DNA of 64,000 nt from DASQBT01 sp049578545 (GCA_049578545.1 JBAUMF010000030.1:62001-126000); one strand, 5' to 3'. Positions 18,119-28,218 are shown, counted from the stretch's first letter. A program made the numbers and translations. Notes: generated by a model not told the origin, from the letters alone.

Positions 18119-20266
18119 ATGACTGATGTCCTGTTAGATCACCTGAATCCCGAGCAGAAGGCAGCGGTGACGCTGCCGCGCGAATCGGCGCTGATTCTGG
18201 CAGGCGCGGGCTCGGGCAAGACGCGGGTGCTGACAACGCGGATTGCCTGGCTGATCCAGACCGGGCAGGTATCGCCGCTGGGGGTGCTGGCGGTAACCTT
18301 TACCAACAAGGCGGCGAAGGAGATGCTGACCCGGCTCACTTCCATGCTGCCGATCAACACCCGTGGCATGTGGGTGGGCACGTTCCATGGCCTGGCCAAC
18401 CGCTTGCTGCGTACACATTACCGTGACGCGGGCCTGCCGCAGACCTTCCAGATTCTGGATGTGCAAGACCAGCTTTCTGCCATCAAGCGGCTGCTTAAGG
18501 TGTCGAACGTGGACATGGAAAAATACGAGCCGAAGAAGGTGCAATGGTGGATCAATGCGGCAAAGGAGGCAGGACTGCGGGCCTATGATGTGGAAGCCTA
18601 TGACGGCTTTTCGGAGCGCATGAACGAGTTTTATCTCGCTTATGACGAGCAGTGCCAGCGCGAGGGTGTGGTGGATTTCGCCGAGCTGCTGCTGCGTTCC
18701 TATGAACTGATGTCGCGCAACGAGGTACTGCGCAACCATTACCAAAGCCGTTTCCGCCATATCCTGGTCGACGAGTTCCAGGACACCAACAAGCTGCAAT
18801 ACAAATGGCTCAAGCTGTTTGCCGGGCAGGAGACCGCGCTGATGGCGGTAGGCGATGACGATCAGTCGATCTACGCGTTCCGTGGCGCACACACCGGTAA
18901 CATGCAGGAGTTCGAACGAGAATACGCGCACGGTCGGGTGATCAAGCTGGAACAGAACTACCGCAGCTACGGCCACATTCTTGATGCGGCCAATGCGCTG
19001 ATTGCGCAAAACCGCCAGCGTTTGGGCAAGAGCCTGTGGACTGCAGAGGGTGAAGGCGAAAAGCTGCGCGTGTTTGAAGGCTACACCGATCAGGAAGAAG
19101 CCGCCTTTGTGGTGGACGAAGTAAGGCAACTCAACCGCGAAGGCCCGGCCCTCTCCGACATGGCGATACTGTACCGTTCCAATGCCCAGTCGAGGGTGAT
19201 CGAGCATGCCCTGTTCACGGCCGGGGTGGGATACCGCGTGTATGGCGGCCTGCGCTTTTTCGAACGTCAGGAAGTGAAGCACGCGCTGGCTTACCTGCGC
19301 CTGCTCGCCAACCCGGGCGACGACGGCTCGTTTCTGCGCGTGGTGAATTTTCCTGCGCGCGGCATCGGTGCACGCACGCTGGAAACGTTGCAGGTCGCGG
19401 CGCGCAGCACCAACGCCAGCCTGTGGCAGGCTGCGGTCAGTCAGGGTGGCAAACTGCTGGGGTTTGTTGGTTTGATCGGCGAATTGCGCCGTGCAACCGA
19501 GGGCCTGCTGCTGGCGGAAACGATCGAACACCTTATCGAGGCGAGCGGTCTGGCGGAGTATTACCGCAACGACAAGGAAGGCGCCGACCGGCTGGAAAAC
19601 CTGGCCGAACTGGTGAACGCCGCTGCGCTTTTTGAGCAGGACCCGGAACTGAGCCTGGAAGAAGGCCAGACAGTGCTGGCTTCATTTCTCGCTCACGCCA
19701 GTCTGGAGGCCGGTGAGAACCAGGCCAATCCGGGTCAGGACGCGGTGCAGTTGATGACGGTGCATGCGGCCAAGGGACTCGAATTTCACGCCGTGTTCAT
19801 CACCGGGCTGGAGGAAGGCCTGTTTCCGCACGAGCAGAGTTTTTCCGAAAACGCCGGGCTGGAGGAGGAGCGAAGGCTGATGTATGTCGCCATCACCCGC
19901 GCGCGGCGGCGGCTGTATCTCACCCATGCCCAGTCGCGCATGCTGCACGGCCAGGTGCGTTATGGCATTCCCTCGCGCTTCTTGTCCGAGTTGCCCGATG
20001 AGGCGGTGAACTACCTAAACCGTAAAGTGAGCGAAGCCCATGCAGCGCCCGTCTACTCGACAGCGCCACAGCAAAATATCGGCACACGCTACAGCGGCAA
20101 TGACAGCGGCTACCGCGTTGGCCAGAGCGTGGCCCACGCCAAGTTCGGCATGGGCGTCATCCTGGATGTCGAAGGCCGTGGCACCGATGCGCGGGTGCAG
20201 GTGAAATTCCGTGAAGTAGGGGTGAAGTGGCTGGCACTGGCCTACGCCAAGCTGACCCCAGTCTGA
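18119..20266 (+). CDS. uvrD: DNA helicase II (UvrD)
   Basis: Superfamily 1A 3'-5' DNA helicase of nucleotide excision and mismatch repair; 715 residues, near E. coli UvrD (720). Motifs in order: Q-motif LNPEQKAAV, Walker A AGAGSGKT (28-35), TFTNKAAKEM, Walker B DEFQDTN, motif III GDDDQSIYAFRGA, motif IV QNYRS, motif V TVHAAKGLEF and motif VI VAITRARRRLYL. The C-terminal Tudor-like part ends VGQSVAHAKFGMGVILDVEGRG, typical of UvrD (RNA polymerase contact). Apparently monocistronic. Confidence 0.96.
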   Translation: MTDVLLDHLNPEQKAAVTLPRESALILAGAGSGKTRVLTTRIAWLIQTGQVSPLGVLAVTFTNKAAKEMLTRLTSMLPINTRGMWVGTFHGLANRLLRTHYRDAGLPQTFQILDVQDQLSAIKRLLKVSNVDMEKYEPKKVQWWINAAKEAGLRAYDVEAYDGFSERMNEFYLAYDEQCQREGVVDFAELLLRSYELMSRNEVLRNHYQSRFRHILVDEFQDTNKLQYKWLKLFAGQETALMAVGDDDQSIYAFRGAHTGNMQEFEREYAHGRVIKLEQNYRSYGHILDAANALIAQNRQRLGKSLWTAEGEGEKLRVFEGYTDQEEAAFVVDEVRQLNREGPALSDMAILYRSNAQSRVIEHALFTAGVGYRVYGGLRFFERQEVKHALAYLRLLANPGDDGSFLRVVNFPARGIGARTLETLQVAARSTNASLWQAAVSQGGKLLGFVGLIGELRRATEGLLLAETIEHLIEASGLAEYYRNDKEGADRLENLAELVNAAALFEQDPELSLEEGQTVLASFLAHASLEAGENQANPGQDAVQLMTVHAAKGLEFHAVFITGLEEGLFPHEQSFSENAGLEEERRLMYVAITRARRRLYLTHAQSRMLHGQVRYGIPSRFLSELPDEAVNYLNRKVSEAHAAPVYSTAPQQNIGTRYSGNDSGYRVGQSVAHAKFGMGVILDVEGRGTDARVQVKFREVGVKWLALAYAKLTPV

Positions 20267-20419
20267 TCCCCTTCCAAGTCAGCCCGTCACCTTGTGGCTG
20301 CGGAATCCGCCTCACGGCTTGTTGATGTCGTATAAAAATGTCTGCATTGGCACGTGCCTGCGGCGCTGGCAGCGACATCTGTCCCACGAAACGGAGTCGA
20401 CGAAGCAATCCGGGCTTGA

Positions 20420-21175
20420 TCAGGCCGCATCAATCAAGGGGGGCTGCTCGCCCCGTACGGCAAAGATGTCCTGATACGCCGTATACAGCGAACCCATCAG
20501 AATCGGCCCAGCGACCAGCATGCCCAGAAGGAAGGGGATCAGTCCCGCCATTAGAACAATGGGGATCAGAACCACGCCATATACCGTAAGCGGCAGCCAG
20601 TTGCGCAGGCAGGCCTTGAGGCTGATCCCCAGAGCCTGCAAGGGCCCAGCATTGCCAAACAGCACCAGTGGTGGAGCCATCCATGTGGCCATGAGAATGG
20701 GGGTAAGCAGGACAAGTCCGGTTAGCAGTGCGGCCATTCCCTGCTGCACCAGCTTCATCATGGTTTCAACATCGCCGTGGTTGGCGGCTTCACCAAGAGC
20801 CTTGGTGTCCAGCCCGAGCATTTGCATGATCTTGGCAATGGCCAGCAGGGCCGCAAGATAGAGTGCACCGACCATCGCAAGCGGGATGGGGCGGGAAGTC
20901 AAGCCGGCAAGAAATTGGGGCAATTCCAGCTCTTCACCCTGATCCAGCGCGCGGAATGCGGTCATGAATCCGGCCACCATCAGTGGAGTGAGAATTTCGG
21001 AAATGGCAGGGCCGACCAGAGGGATAAGGTTGACCGCAAGCAGCGCACCCATGAACAGGCCAAAGGCAGCCCCCAGCAGCAGGGGATTCTTGCGAAACAG
21101 CCTGAAGGCAAGCGTTACCCATTGCAGGCCGGCGGATGCGGGCAATATACGGGGGATCTCTTCGTTCATGGCCAT
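20420..21175 (-). CDS. BPSS1780 family membrane protein
   Basis: A 251-residue integral membrane protein with about six hydrophobic segments. It resembles the betaproteobacterial family that NCBI names after Burkholderia BPSS1780. Typical traits are the opening RILPASAGLQWVTLAFRLFRKNP and GPAISEILTPLMVAGFM. No function is known. The first codons overlap the 3' end of thrB by ten bases, so it is translated from the same message. The ORF has three possible early starts (MAMNEE); MNEEIPR is equally plausible. Confidence 0.8.
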   Translation of the reverse strand: MAMNEEIPRILPASAGLQWVTLAFRLFRKNPLLLGAAFGLFMGALLAVNLIPLVGPAISEILTPLMVAGFMTAFRALDQGEELELPQFLAGLTSRPIPLAMVGALYLAALLAIAKIMQMLGLDTKALGEAANHGDVETMMKLVQQGMAALLTGLVLLTPILMATWMAPPLVLFGNAGPLQALGISLKACLRNWLPLTVYGVVLIPIVLMAGLIPFLLGMLVAGPILMGSLYTAYQDIFAVRGEQPPLIDAA

Positions 21176-22116
21176 AGCTCGTGCAGTTGGTTATAGCGTT
21201 TTGCCCGATTTTGCAGAATGCGAGCAAAGTGCTCCGGATCCTTGGCATGGGTCAGTTCACCCGGCCGCGGGAAGTGCAGGTCAAACAGACGCGAGAGCCA
21301 GAAGCGCAATGCAGCACGGCGCAGCATTGCGGGCCAAGCGGCGTTCTCTTCTGCGGTCAGCGGGCGGCGCGCGTGATAAGACTTGAGCAGAGCAAGTGCG
21401 AGGTCCTCATCCAGGTCTCCTTCGCCATCAACACACCAGTCATTTGTGGCGATGGCAACATCGTAGAGTTGTGTGTCGTGGCAGGCGAAGTAGAAGTCGA
21501 TGACGCCGCCCAGCCTGTCGCCGTCGAACAACACATTGTCGCGGAACAGGTCGGCATGTATCACGCTTTGCGGCAGGTTCTCAATGGCCTGGTGCGCCTG
21601 AAAGTGCATTTCTTCATCCAGCATGGCGGCGCGCGCCGGCGAGAGATGAGGCCGCACCCGCGGAGCGGTTTCCTTGCGCCATTGGGTGCCGCGCGGATTG
21701 GGCATGGGATGTTTGTAAGTGCGGCCCGCCCGATGCAGGTCTGCAAGCACCTCGCCCACCTGGACGCATTGTGACGCTGATGGGGCGGTGACCGGCCTGC
21801 CGGCAAGACGGCTAACGATGACAGCCGGTTTGCCATTGAGCCGGTTAACCATGCGGTCGTTCAAGTCGGCCACCGGACGCGGACATGGAACGCCGTGGTT
21901 GGAGAGATGGGTCATGAGGCCGACAAAAAAGGGGAGTTCCGCTTCGGTCAACTTTTCGAACAGGGTCAGCACATAGCGGCCATGCGCGGTAGTAAGGAAA
22001 TAATTGGTGTTCTCGATGCCGTCGGAAATGCCCGTCAGATCAACAAGATCACCCAGCACAAAATTTTTCAGCCAGGCCCGGGCCTCGTCGGGGCTGACCG
22101 TAGTGAATACGGACAT
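21166..22116 (-). CDS. thrB: Homoserine kinase, aminoglycoside-phosphotransferase fold
   Basis: Phosphorylates homoserine for threonine synthesis. The 316-residue protein belongs to the protein-kinase-like (APH/choline kinase) class of ThrB found in many betaproteobacteria, not the GHMP class. Recognisable parts are GISDGIENTNYFL, RYVLTLFEKL, the Brenner motif region VIHADLFRDNVLFDGDRLGGVIDFYFA with catalytic Asp, and the C-terminal FWLSRLFDLHFPR, near-invariant in this family. Neighbours DUF2782 and polA form a frequent betaproteobacterial arrangement. Confidence 0.94.
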   Translation of the reverse strand: MSVFTTVSPDEARAWLKNFVLGDLVDLTGISDGIENTNYFLTTAHGRYVLTLFEKLTEAELPFFVGLMTHLSNHGVPCPRPVADLNDRMVNRLNGKPAVIVSRLAGRPVTAPSASQCVQVGEVLADLHRAGRTYKHPMPNPRGTQWRKETAPRVRPHLSPARAAMLDEEMHFQAHQAIENLPQSVIHADLFRDNVLFDGDRLGGVIDFYFACHDTQLYDVAIATNDWCVDGEGDLDEDLALALLKSYHARRPLTAEENAAWPAMLRRAALRFWLSRLFDLHFPRPGELTHAKDPEHFARILQNRAKRYNQLHELWP

Positions 22117-22187
22117 GGAATCAGGTTAATGTGCAGATGCGCAATCTTACCTGATAAGGAGAGCAGAATTTCCCGGAAATGCGCCAA

Positions 22188-22523
22188 TCAGAACGTCTTG
22201 ATAAGCCACATGGGTACAACCAACGGCACCGCTGGCCCTTCATAGCGCACGAATTTGCCGTCACCGGTATTGTCGATCAGGTAGTAAGGCCGGCCTTTGG
22301 GCGGGGTCACCTTGACCATGTACAGCTTGCCGTGCAGGCGATACTCTTCCTCCCGATGCGTGCCCCGGTTGCGGATGGTGATCTGCGGTTCTTCAATATC
22401 CTTGGCAGCAGGCGCCCCATCGGGTACCGGCTGGGCATCGGGGGGCGGACCGGTCTTTCCTGCGGCTTGAAGACCCGGCGGCAGGCCTAGTAACAGCATC
22501 AGCAGCCATGAATATTTCGTCAT
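22188..22523 (-). CDS. DUF2782 small exported protein
   Basis: About 111 residues with a signal peptide (TKYSWLLMLLLGLPPGLQAAG) and a short mature domain containing PQITIRNRGTHREEEYRLHGKLYMVKVTPPKGRPYYLID, the DUF2782 signature. Function unknown, presumably periplasmic. I use the ATG with AAAGGA upstream; the frame opens six codons earlier. This family is typically found between thrB and polA in betaproteobacteria, as here. Confidence 0.85.
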   Translation of the reverse strand: MTKYSWLLMLLLGLPPGLQAAGKTGPPPDAQPVPDGAPAAKDIEEPQITIRNRGTHREEEYRLHGKLYMVKVTPPKGRPYYLIDNTGDGKFVRYEGPAVPLVVPMWLIKTF

Positions 22524-22555
22524 TTGGTTTCCTTTTTTCATGCCTCAAGAATAGC

Positions 22556-23284
22556 TTATAGGTTGAGCTGTATCTCGCGCTCTGCCGCAGAAGGCATGAA
22601 GCCGCGTTTTTCATAGTGGCTGAAGATGGCTTCGACCACGTCCTTGGGGTCGTCGATCAGCTGGATCAGGTTAATGTCTTCGGGGCTGATCATGCCTTCA
22701 CCCACCAGGCGATCCTTGAACCAGTCCAGCAACCCCGCCCAGAACTTGGAGCCGACCAGGATGATGGGAATGGTGCGGGTCTTGCCTGTTTGTACGAGGG
22801 TCAGCGCCTCCATCAACTCGTCCAGTGTGCCAAAGCCACCGGGCATGACCACGTACGCCGAGGCAAATTTGACGAACATGACCTTGCGTGCAAAGAAATG
22901 CTGAAAGGTTTGGGAAATATCCTGAAACGGGTTGGCATGCTGTTCATGCGGTAACTGGATATTCAAACCTACGGAAGGCGAGTGAGCGAAGTAGGCACCC
23001 TTGTTGGCGGCTTCCATGATGCCCGGTCCGCCGCCGGAGATGACCGAAAAACCGGAGTCGGAAAGCAACCTGGCGATTTCCTCGGTCAGTATGTAGTAGG
23101 CATGGTCGTGCGGCGTGCGCGCGCTGCCGAAGATGGATACGGCAGGGCGGATGGCGGAGAGGCGTTCGGTGGCCTCGACGAACTCTGCCATAATGCCGAA
23201 CAGCCGCCAGGATTCCCGGGCGGAATAGTCGATTTCCTCGGGTCCCCTGGGGTCGGCGAGGTCAGGCAGCTTGATCTTGCGCAT
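22556..23284 (-). CDS. LOG family (TIGR00730-type) Rossmann-fold protein
   Basis: A 242-residue member of the LOG/lysine-decarboxylase-like superfamily. It has the nucleotide-binding segment VSIFGSARTP, the GGGPGIMEAANKGA loop and the catalytic PGGFGTLDELMEALTLVQTGK motif. Characterised relatives cleave the ribose-base bond of AMP or cytokinin nucleotides; the physiological substrate in non-plant-associated bacteria is unclear. It is divergent from polA with a 197-base gap. SD AAGGAA precedes the ATG. Confidence 0.9.
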   Translation of the reverse strand: MRKIKLPDLADPRGPEEIDYSARESWRLFGIMAEFVEATERLSAIRPAVSIFGSARTPHDHAYYILTEEIARLLSDSGFSVISGGGPGIMEAANKGAYFAHSPSVGLNIQLPHEQHANPFQDISQTFQHFFARKVMFVKFASAYVVMPGGFGTLDELMEALTLVQTGKTRTIPIILVGSKFWAGLLDWFKDRLVGEGMISPEDINLIQLIDDPKDVVEAIFSHYEKRGFMPSAAEREIQLNL

Positions 23285-23481
23285 TCGAGTATTCCTTGAA
23301 CGATACGGTTATTGGGGCGGCGTTTAGCTTTGTGAAAGATAGCATGTCAGCCCACTGTGCAGGTACCAGCCCAAATATTAGGGCCACCTCAATAACCTGA
23401 TCCATTAACCCATTATTCGGCACTCCTTGGCAGTAGAAACGTTCACGTGCAAATTTCCGCAAGCGGCCTACTCAAATTGAT

Positions 23482-26223
23482 ATGAGTCTAATCAATAGAA
23501 CCCTGCTATTGGTGGATGGCTCGTCCTACCTGTACCGCGCCTTTCACGCCTTGCCCGATTTACGCAACAAGGCGGGCTTTCCAACCAGCGCAATCTACGG
23601 CGTCATCAACATGCTGCGCAAGCTGGAAAAGGATGTGCCGGCCGATTATATCGCCTGTGTGTTTGACCCCAAGGGGAAGACGTTTCGTGACGATCTGTAC
23701 CCAGAATACAAGGCACATCGTCCCCCTATGCCGGAGGATCTGTCGGTGCAGATCACGCCCCTGTTCGAGGCCATTCGTGCAACAGGCTGGCCGCTGGTGG
23801 TGGTCGAAGGCGTGGAGGCCGACGATGTGATCGGCACCCTCGTGGTGGAGGCGGCCAAGCAAGGCATTCGCAGCGTGGTTTCCACGGGTGACAAGGACAT
23901 GACCCAATTGGTCAATGACCATGTCAAACTGGTTAATACCATGAGCAACGAAACACTGGACCAGGCGGCGGTCGAGGCCAAATTTGGCGTGCCACCGGAA
24001 CGCATGGTCGATTACCTGACCCTAATCGGTGATGCGGTGGACAATGTCCCTGGAGTCGAGAAAGTGGGTCCCAAAACCGCGGTGAAATGGCTGGGCGAGT
24101 ACGGCACCCTGGATAATGTCTTGGCACGCTCGGGCGAAATCAAGGGCGTGGTTGGCGAGAACCTGCGCAAGGTCGTCGACTGGCTGCCGTCTGCGCGCCG
24201 GCTGCTGACGATCAAGACGGATGTCGACATGCCGTTCGACTTGCAGTCCCTGCAAAAAAGACAGGTGGATACAGAGGCACTCAAACGGCTTTATGATCAA
24301 TTTGATTTCCGCGCCTGGTTGCGCGAGCTGAAGGAAAACAAAACGGACGCGCCCAAGCCGCACCCGTCACGGGATAGCCAGCCGCCCGTGCCTCCTCCGT
24401 TGCTGACTGAAGATCATCGCGCCGCCTATGAAACCATCCTGAGCGAAACTCTGCTCGAGTCGTGGCTGGCGAAGATCACAGAATCCAGGCTTGTAGCGCT
24501 GGATACGGAAAGCACCAGTCTTGCCTCGCTGGATGGACAGATCGTAGGCTTGTCATTTGCCGTGTCGCCTGGCGAATCAGCCTATGTTCCATTGGCGCAC
24601 ATGTATCCGGGTGCGCCGCAACAGCTGAATCGCGAAACGGTGCTGGAACGGCTCAAACCCTGGCTGGAAGATCCGGCAAAGGCAAAGCTGATGCAGAACG
24701 GCAAATTCGACCGGCACATCTTTGCCAATCACGGCATCCGTCTTCGTGGCGTGGTTCACGACACGCTTCTGGAATCCTATGTGGTGGAAGCGCATCAGGC
24801 CCATGACCTCGATAGCCTGGCTGTGCGGCATACGGGGCTCAAGGTCATCAGCTATCAGGATGTGGCAGGCAAGGGCGCGTCACAAATCGGATTTGACCAG
24901 GTGAGTGTGGAAACAGCGAGCCAGTATGCGGCCGAAGACACCGATGTGACGCTGCGCGTGCATGAGGTTCTATATCCAGTCATCGAAGCGGATAGGGGCC
25001 TGCGTTATGTGTACGCGCAGATCGAAATCCCGCTAGCAGAAATCCTGTTTCGTATGGAGCGAAATGGTGTCTTGCTCGATAAGCACAGTCTGGCCAAACA
25101 AAGCGGTGAACTCGGACAAAAAATGCTGGCCCTGGAACAGCAGGCTTACCAGATCGCGGGACGGCCATTTAACCTGAATTCGCCCAAGCAGATCCAGGAA
25201 ATATTGTTTGGCGAAATGAAGCTCCCGGTGATCAAGAAGACACCGGGCGGTACACCTTCGACCGATGAGGCGGTGTTGCAGGAACTGGCAGCGGATTATC
25301 CTCTGCCCGCCGCATTGCTGGAATACCGCGGCATGGCCAAGCTCAAGTCAACGTATACCGACAAACTGCCACAAATGATCCATCCCCGCACTGGCCGCGT
25401 GCATACCAGCTATTCGCAGGCGACAGCAGTAACCGGGCGGCTTTCCAGTTCGGATCCGAATCTGCAGAACATTCCCGCGCGCACCCTGGAAGGCCGGCGT
25501 ATCCGCGAAGCATTCATAGCGCCAGCCGGGTCAGCGATCATATCTGCGGACTATTCGCAGATTGAGTTGCGCATCATGGCGCATTTGTCTGATGATCCCG
25601 GGCTATTAAAAGCATTTGCACAGGACAAGGACATTCACACAGCCACTGCGGCCGAGGTGTTTGGTGTCCCTCTTGCCGAGGTCAACGCAGACCAGCGGCG
25701 CATGGCCAAGGTGATCAATTTCGGCCTGATCTATGGCATGTCGGCCTTCGGCCTTGCATCTCAACTCAATCTGGATCGCGTTTCGGCCCAAGCTTATATT
25801 GACCGCTATTTTGCCCGCTATCCCGGCGTTGCGCGCTATATGCAAGAGACCCGGCAGACGGCGCGGGAGCATGGCTGCGTGGAAACGGTTTTCGGCCGCC
25901 GGCTGGTGTTGCCTGAAATCAATAGCCGCAATCCCCAGCGCCGTCAGGGAGCGGAGCGGGCTGCCATCAACGCGCCGATGCAGGGCACGGCCGCGGACCT
26001 GATCAAGCTTTCGATGATTGCGGTGCAGCACTGGCTGGATGAAGAAGATCTGCATACCCGCTTGCTGCTCCAGGTACATGACGAACTGGTGCTGGAAGTA
26101 CCTGAAGCGGAACTGTCAACCGTGAAGCAGACCTTGCCCCAACTGATGGAGGGGGTGGCCAGGCTCAAGGTGCCCCTGAAGGTTGGAGTGGGGGTGGGGC
26201 CTAACTGGGAAGCCGCGCACTGA
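23482..26223 (+). CDS. polA: DNA polymerase I
   Basis: Repair and Okazaki-fragment polymerase, 913 residues. It has an N-terminal 5'-3' exonuclease (about 1-290; LLVDGSSYLYRAFHA, VEADDVIGTL, GDAVDNVPGVEKVGPKTA). A 3'-5' proofreading domain (about 320-510) keeps the acidic DTES of exo I and the YAAEDTDVT of exo III, so proofreading appears intact. Polymerase motif A is SADYSQIELRIMAHLS, the O-helix is RRMAKVINFGLIYGMSAFG and motif C is QVHDELVLE. No good ribosome site is visible before the ATG. Confidence 0.97.
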   Translation: MSLINRTLLLVDGSSYLYRAFHALPDLRNKAGFPTSAIYGVINMLRKLEKDVPADYIACVFDPKGKTFRDDLYPEYKAHRPPMPEDLSVQITPLFEAIRATGWPLVVVEGVEADDVIGTLVVEAAKQGIRSVVSTGDKDMTQLVNDHVKLVNTMSNETLDQAAVEAKFGVPPERMVDYLTLIGDAVDNVPGVEKVGPKTAVKWLGEYGTLDNVLARSGEIKGVVGENLRKVVDWLPSARRLLTIKTDVDMPFDLQSLQKRQVDTEALKRLYDQFDFRAWLRELKENKTDAPKPHPSRDSQPPVPPPLLTEDHRAAYETILSETLLESWLAKITESRLVALDTESTSLASLDGQIVGLSFAVSPGESAYVPLAHMYPGAPQQLNRETVLERLKPWLEDPAKAKLMQNGKFDRHIFANHGIRLRGVVHDTLLESYVVEAHQAHDLDSLAVRHTGLKVISYQDVAGKGASQIGFDQVSVETASQYAAEDTDVTLRVHEVLYPVIEADRGLRYVYAQIEIPLAEILFRMERNGVLLDKHSLAKQSGELGQKMLALEQQAYQIAGRPFNLNSPKQIQEILFGEMKLPVIKKTPGGTPSTDEAVLQELAADYPLPAALLEYRGMAKLKSTYTDKLPQMIHPRTGRVHTSYSQATAVTGRLSSSDPNLQNIPARTLEGRRIREAFIAPAGSAIISADYSQIELRIMAHLSDDPGLLKAFAQDKDIHTATAAEVFGVPLAEVNADQRRMAKVINFGLIYGMSAFGLASQLNLDRVSAQAYIDRYFARYPGVARYMQETRQTAREHGCVETVFGRRLVLPEINSRNPQRRQGAERAAINAPMQGTAADLIKLSMIAVQHWLDEEDLHTRLLLQVHDELVLEVPEAELSTVKQTLPQLMEGVARLKVPLKVGVGVGPNWEAAH

Positions 26224-26366
26224 CCCCCCTCCTGAGTCAGGCCATCGCGCGCCGACGTCTAGTGGTCTTCCTGACTGCGATAGGAGGGACAGCGGTTGGC
26301 CGCAAAGGCCGCTCAGGCAGTCACCCCGAGAATTGCGGAAGCCCACTCGTCGCCCGCGTGCGACAG

Positions 26367-26792
26367 CTATTTCTTCAAGCTGTCGCGAATTTCCCTAAGC
26401 AATACAACATCTTCCGCAGGAGCAGCCGGAGCGGCGGGAGGGGCCTCTTTCTTCAGCTTGTTCATTTGCCTGACCATCATGAAGATGATGAAGGCAAGGA
26501 TGAGGAAGTTGATCAGGATGGTAATGAAATTCCCGTAGGCAAACACCGGAATGCCCAGTTTCTTGACTTCGGCAAGTGTGGTGGCGGTGGCGCCCGCTGG
26601 GATGTCCTTCAGGGCAATAAACATGTTGGAAAAATCAAGGCCGCCGAAGATCCTTCCAACGATAGGCATGATCAGGTCATTCACAATAGAATCGACAATC
26701 TTGCCAAATGCCGCGCCAATAATGACGCCAACAGCCAGGTCCATGGCATTGCCTTTGACGGCAAATTCCTTGAATTCCGTTACGAAGCTCAT
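26367..26792 (-). CDS. mscL: Large-conductance mechanosensitive channel
   Basis: Homopentameric inner-membrane channel that releases solutes on hypo-osmotic shock. 141 residues from the ATG at 26792, which has a strong AAGGAGG six bases upstream; the frame extends 15 codons further but that start lacks support. TM1 carries FAVKGNAMDLAVGVIIGAAFGKIVDSIVNDLIMP, nearly consensus. A periplasmic loop (about 45-75), TM2 (ILINFLILAFIIFMMV) and a C-terminal helix ending LLREIRDSLKK follow. An Ala/Pro-rich linker precedes the last helix. Confidence 0.97.
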   Translation of the reverse strand: MSFVTEFKEFAVKGNAMDLAVGVIIGAAFGKIVDSIVNDLIMPIVGRIFGGLDFSNMFIALKDIPAGATATTLAEVKKLGIPVFAYGNFITILINFLILAFIIFMMVRQMNKLKKEAPPAAPAAPAEDVVLLREIRDSLKK

Positions 26793-26917
26793 GATTCCTC
26801 CTTGATGTTTTTCGGGTAGAGTACTTATACAGACCAAGGGCCGACTTGTCGCGTCGCAGACTGTAAAGAATTAAGATAGTTCCCGCGTAGGGTATGGAGG
26901 GGTAAAATTCGACGCTT

Positions 26918-27946
26918 ATGCGTATCGGCCCCTACGTCCTCAAAAACAATCTTATTGTTGCCCCCATGGCAGGGGTCACCGATCGCCCCTTTCGCCAGCT
27001 GTGCAGGCGGATGGGCGCGGGGATGGCGGTGAGCGAAATGGTGACCTCCAACTCGCTTTTGTATGGCAGCAGCAAAACCCAGCGACGGGCCAATCATGCG
27101 GGCGAAGACGAGCCGAAGTCGGTACAGATTGCCGGCGCTGATCCAGCCATGATGGCTGAAGCTGCACGTTATAACGTTGATCGGGGCGCTCAGATCATCG
27201 ATGTCAACATGGGCTGTCCAGCCAAGAAAGTATGTAATGTCATGGCAGGCTCGGCGCTGTTACAAGATGAAAAGCTGGTGGAAAGAATCCTGACAGCAGT
27301 GGTCAAAGCCGCGCAGAACGTGCCTGTCACGCTGAAGATTCGTACCGGCTGGGATAAGGAGCATCGCAACGCATTGCAAATTCTGAACATCGCGCAGGAT
27401 GCCGGGATTCAAGCTTTGGCCATGCATGGCCGTACAAGGGCTTGTGGTTACAGCGGCCAGGCAGAATACGACACTATTGCCACAGTCAAAGCTCGGGCCG
27501 CAATTCCGGTCATTGCCAACGGTGACATCACCAGCCCGGAAAAAGCACGTTTCGTGCTTGACTACACTGGGGCAGATGGAATCATGATTGGCCGCGCTGC
27601 GCAGGGTAGACCCTGGATCTTCCGCGAAGTTGATCATTACCTGAGAGCCGGTCGTCATCTTCCACCGCCCGAGGTGCGCGAGATACATCTGGTACTGATT
27701 GCGCATCTGGAAGATTTGTACGGCTTCTACGGCGAGCAAACGGGTGTGAGGGTCGCACGCAAGCATATTTCCTGGTACACGAAAGGATTGGCCAATGCCA
27801 GTGCATTCCGTCACGCCATGAATCAGCTTCTGACGGTGGGCGAACAACTGGATGCGGTGAATGAATTTTTCGGCCAGGCTGCAAGGGCTGGCAATTATCT
27901 GCAATATCAAGACCAGAGTGTAGAGATGACAGAACTGGCTGCTTAA
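26918..27946 (+). CDS. dusB: tRNA-dihydrouridine synthase B
   Basis: FMN-dependent reductase that makes dihydrouridine at U17 of tRNA. 342 residues. It has the FMN-site opening LIVAPMAGVTDRPFR, DVNMGCPAKKVCNVMAGSALL containing the catalytic Cys, LAMHGRTR, PVIANGDITSPEKA and IMIGRAAQGRPWIF. It lies 12 bases before fis; dusB-fis is a conserved proteobacterial operon in which dusB is expressed with the growth-phase regulator. Confidence 0.96.
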   Translation: MRIGPYVLKNNLIVAPMAGVTDRPFRQLCRRMGAGMAVSEMVTSNSLLYGSSKTQRRANHAGEDEPKSVQIAGADPAMMAEAARYNVDRGAQIIDVNMGCPAKKVCNVMAGSALLQDEKLVERILTAVVKAAQNVPVTLKIRTGWDKEHRNALQILNIAQDAGIQALAMHGRTRACGYSGQAEYDTIATVKARAAIPVIANGDITSPEKARFVLDYTGADGIMIGRAAQGRPWIFREVDHYLRAGRHLPPPEVREIHLVLIAHLEDLYGFYGEQTGVRVARKHISWYTKGLANASAFRHAMNQLLTVGEQLDAVNEFFGQAARAGNYLQYQDQSVEMTELAA

Positions 27947-27958
27947 GGGAGTGGGAAG

Positions 27959-28198
27959 TTGATAGAGGAAAATGATATCGCCGCGTGTATACGGCGGTCG
28001 CTGAATCGCTATTTCAAGGATCTGGATGGCGAGGAACCAAACTGCATCTACGATATGGTGGTGATGGCAGTGGAAAAACCCATGCTGGTCTATATGCTGG
28101 ACAAGGCAGAAGGCAACCAGACCCGGGCTGCCGAGCTGCTCGGGATCAATCGAAACACCCTGCGCAAAAAACTCAGGCAACACGGCTTGTCCGAGTAA
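27959..28198 (+). CDS. fis: Fis-family nucleoid regulator
   Basis: A 79-residue Fis protein: DNA-bending nucleoid factor and transcription regulator active in fast growth. The C-terminal helix-turn-helix is textbook (GNQTRAAELLGINRNTLRKKLRQHGL). The N-terminal arm is shorter than in E. coli Fis (98), normal for betaproteobacteria. The start is a TTG preceded by GGGAG; no ATG in frame gives the conserved N-terminus. Weak-start use may keep expression low or regulated. Follows dusB, precedes purH by 20 bases. Confidence 0.94.
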   Translation: MIEENDIAACIRRSLNRYFKDLDGEEPNCIYDMVVMAVEKPMLVYMLDKAEGNQTRAAELLGINRNTLRKKLRQHGLSE

Positions 28199-28218
28199 TT
28201 CAACTTTAATTCTTACCC

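Noticed and set aside
18134..19531. 465-codon minus-strand ORF opposite uvrD
   Set aside because: Antisense shadow; lies entirely inside uvrD and has no recognisable protein family.
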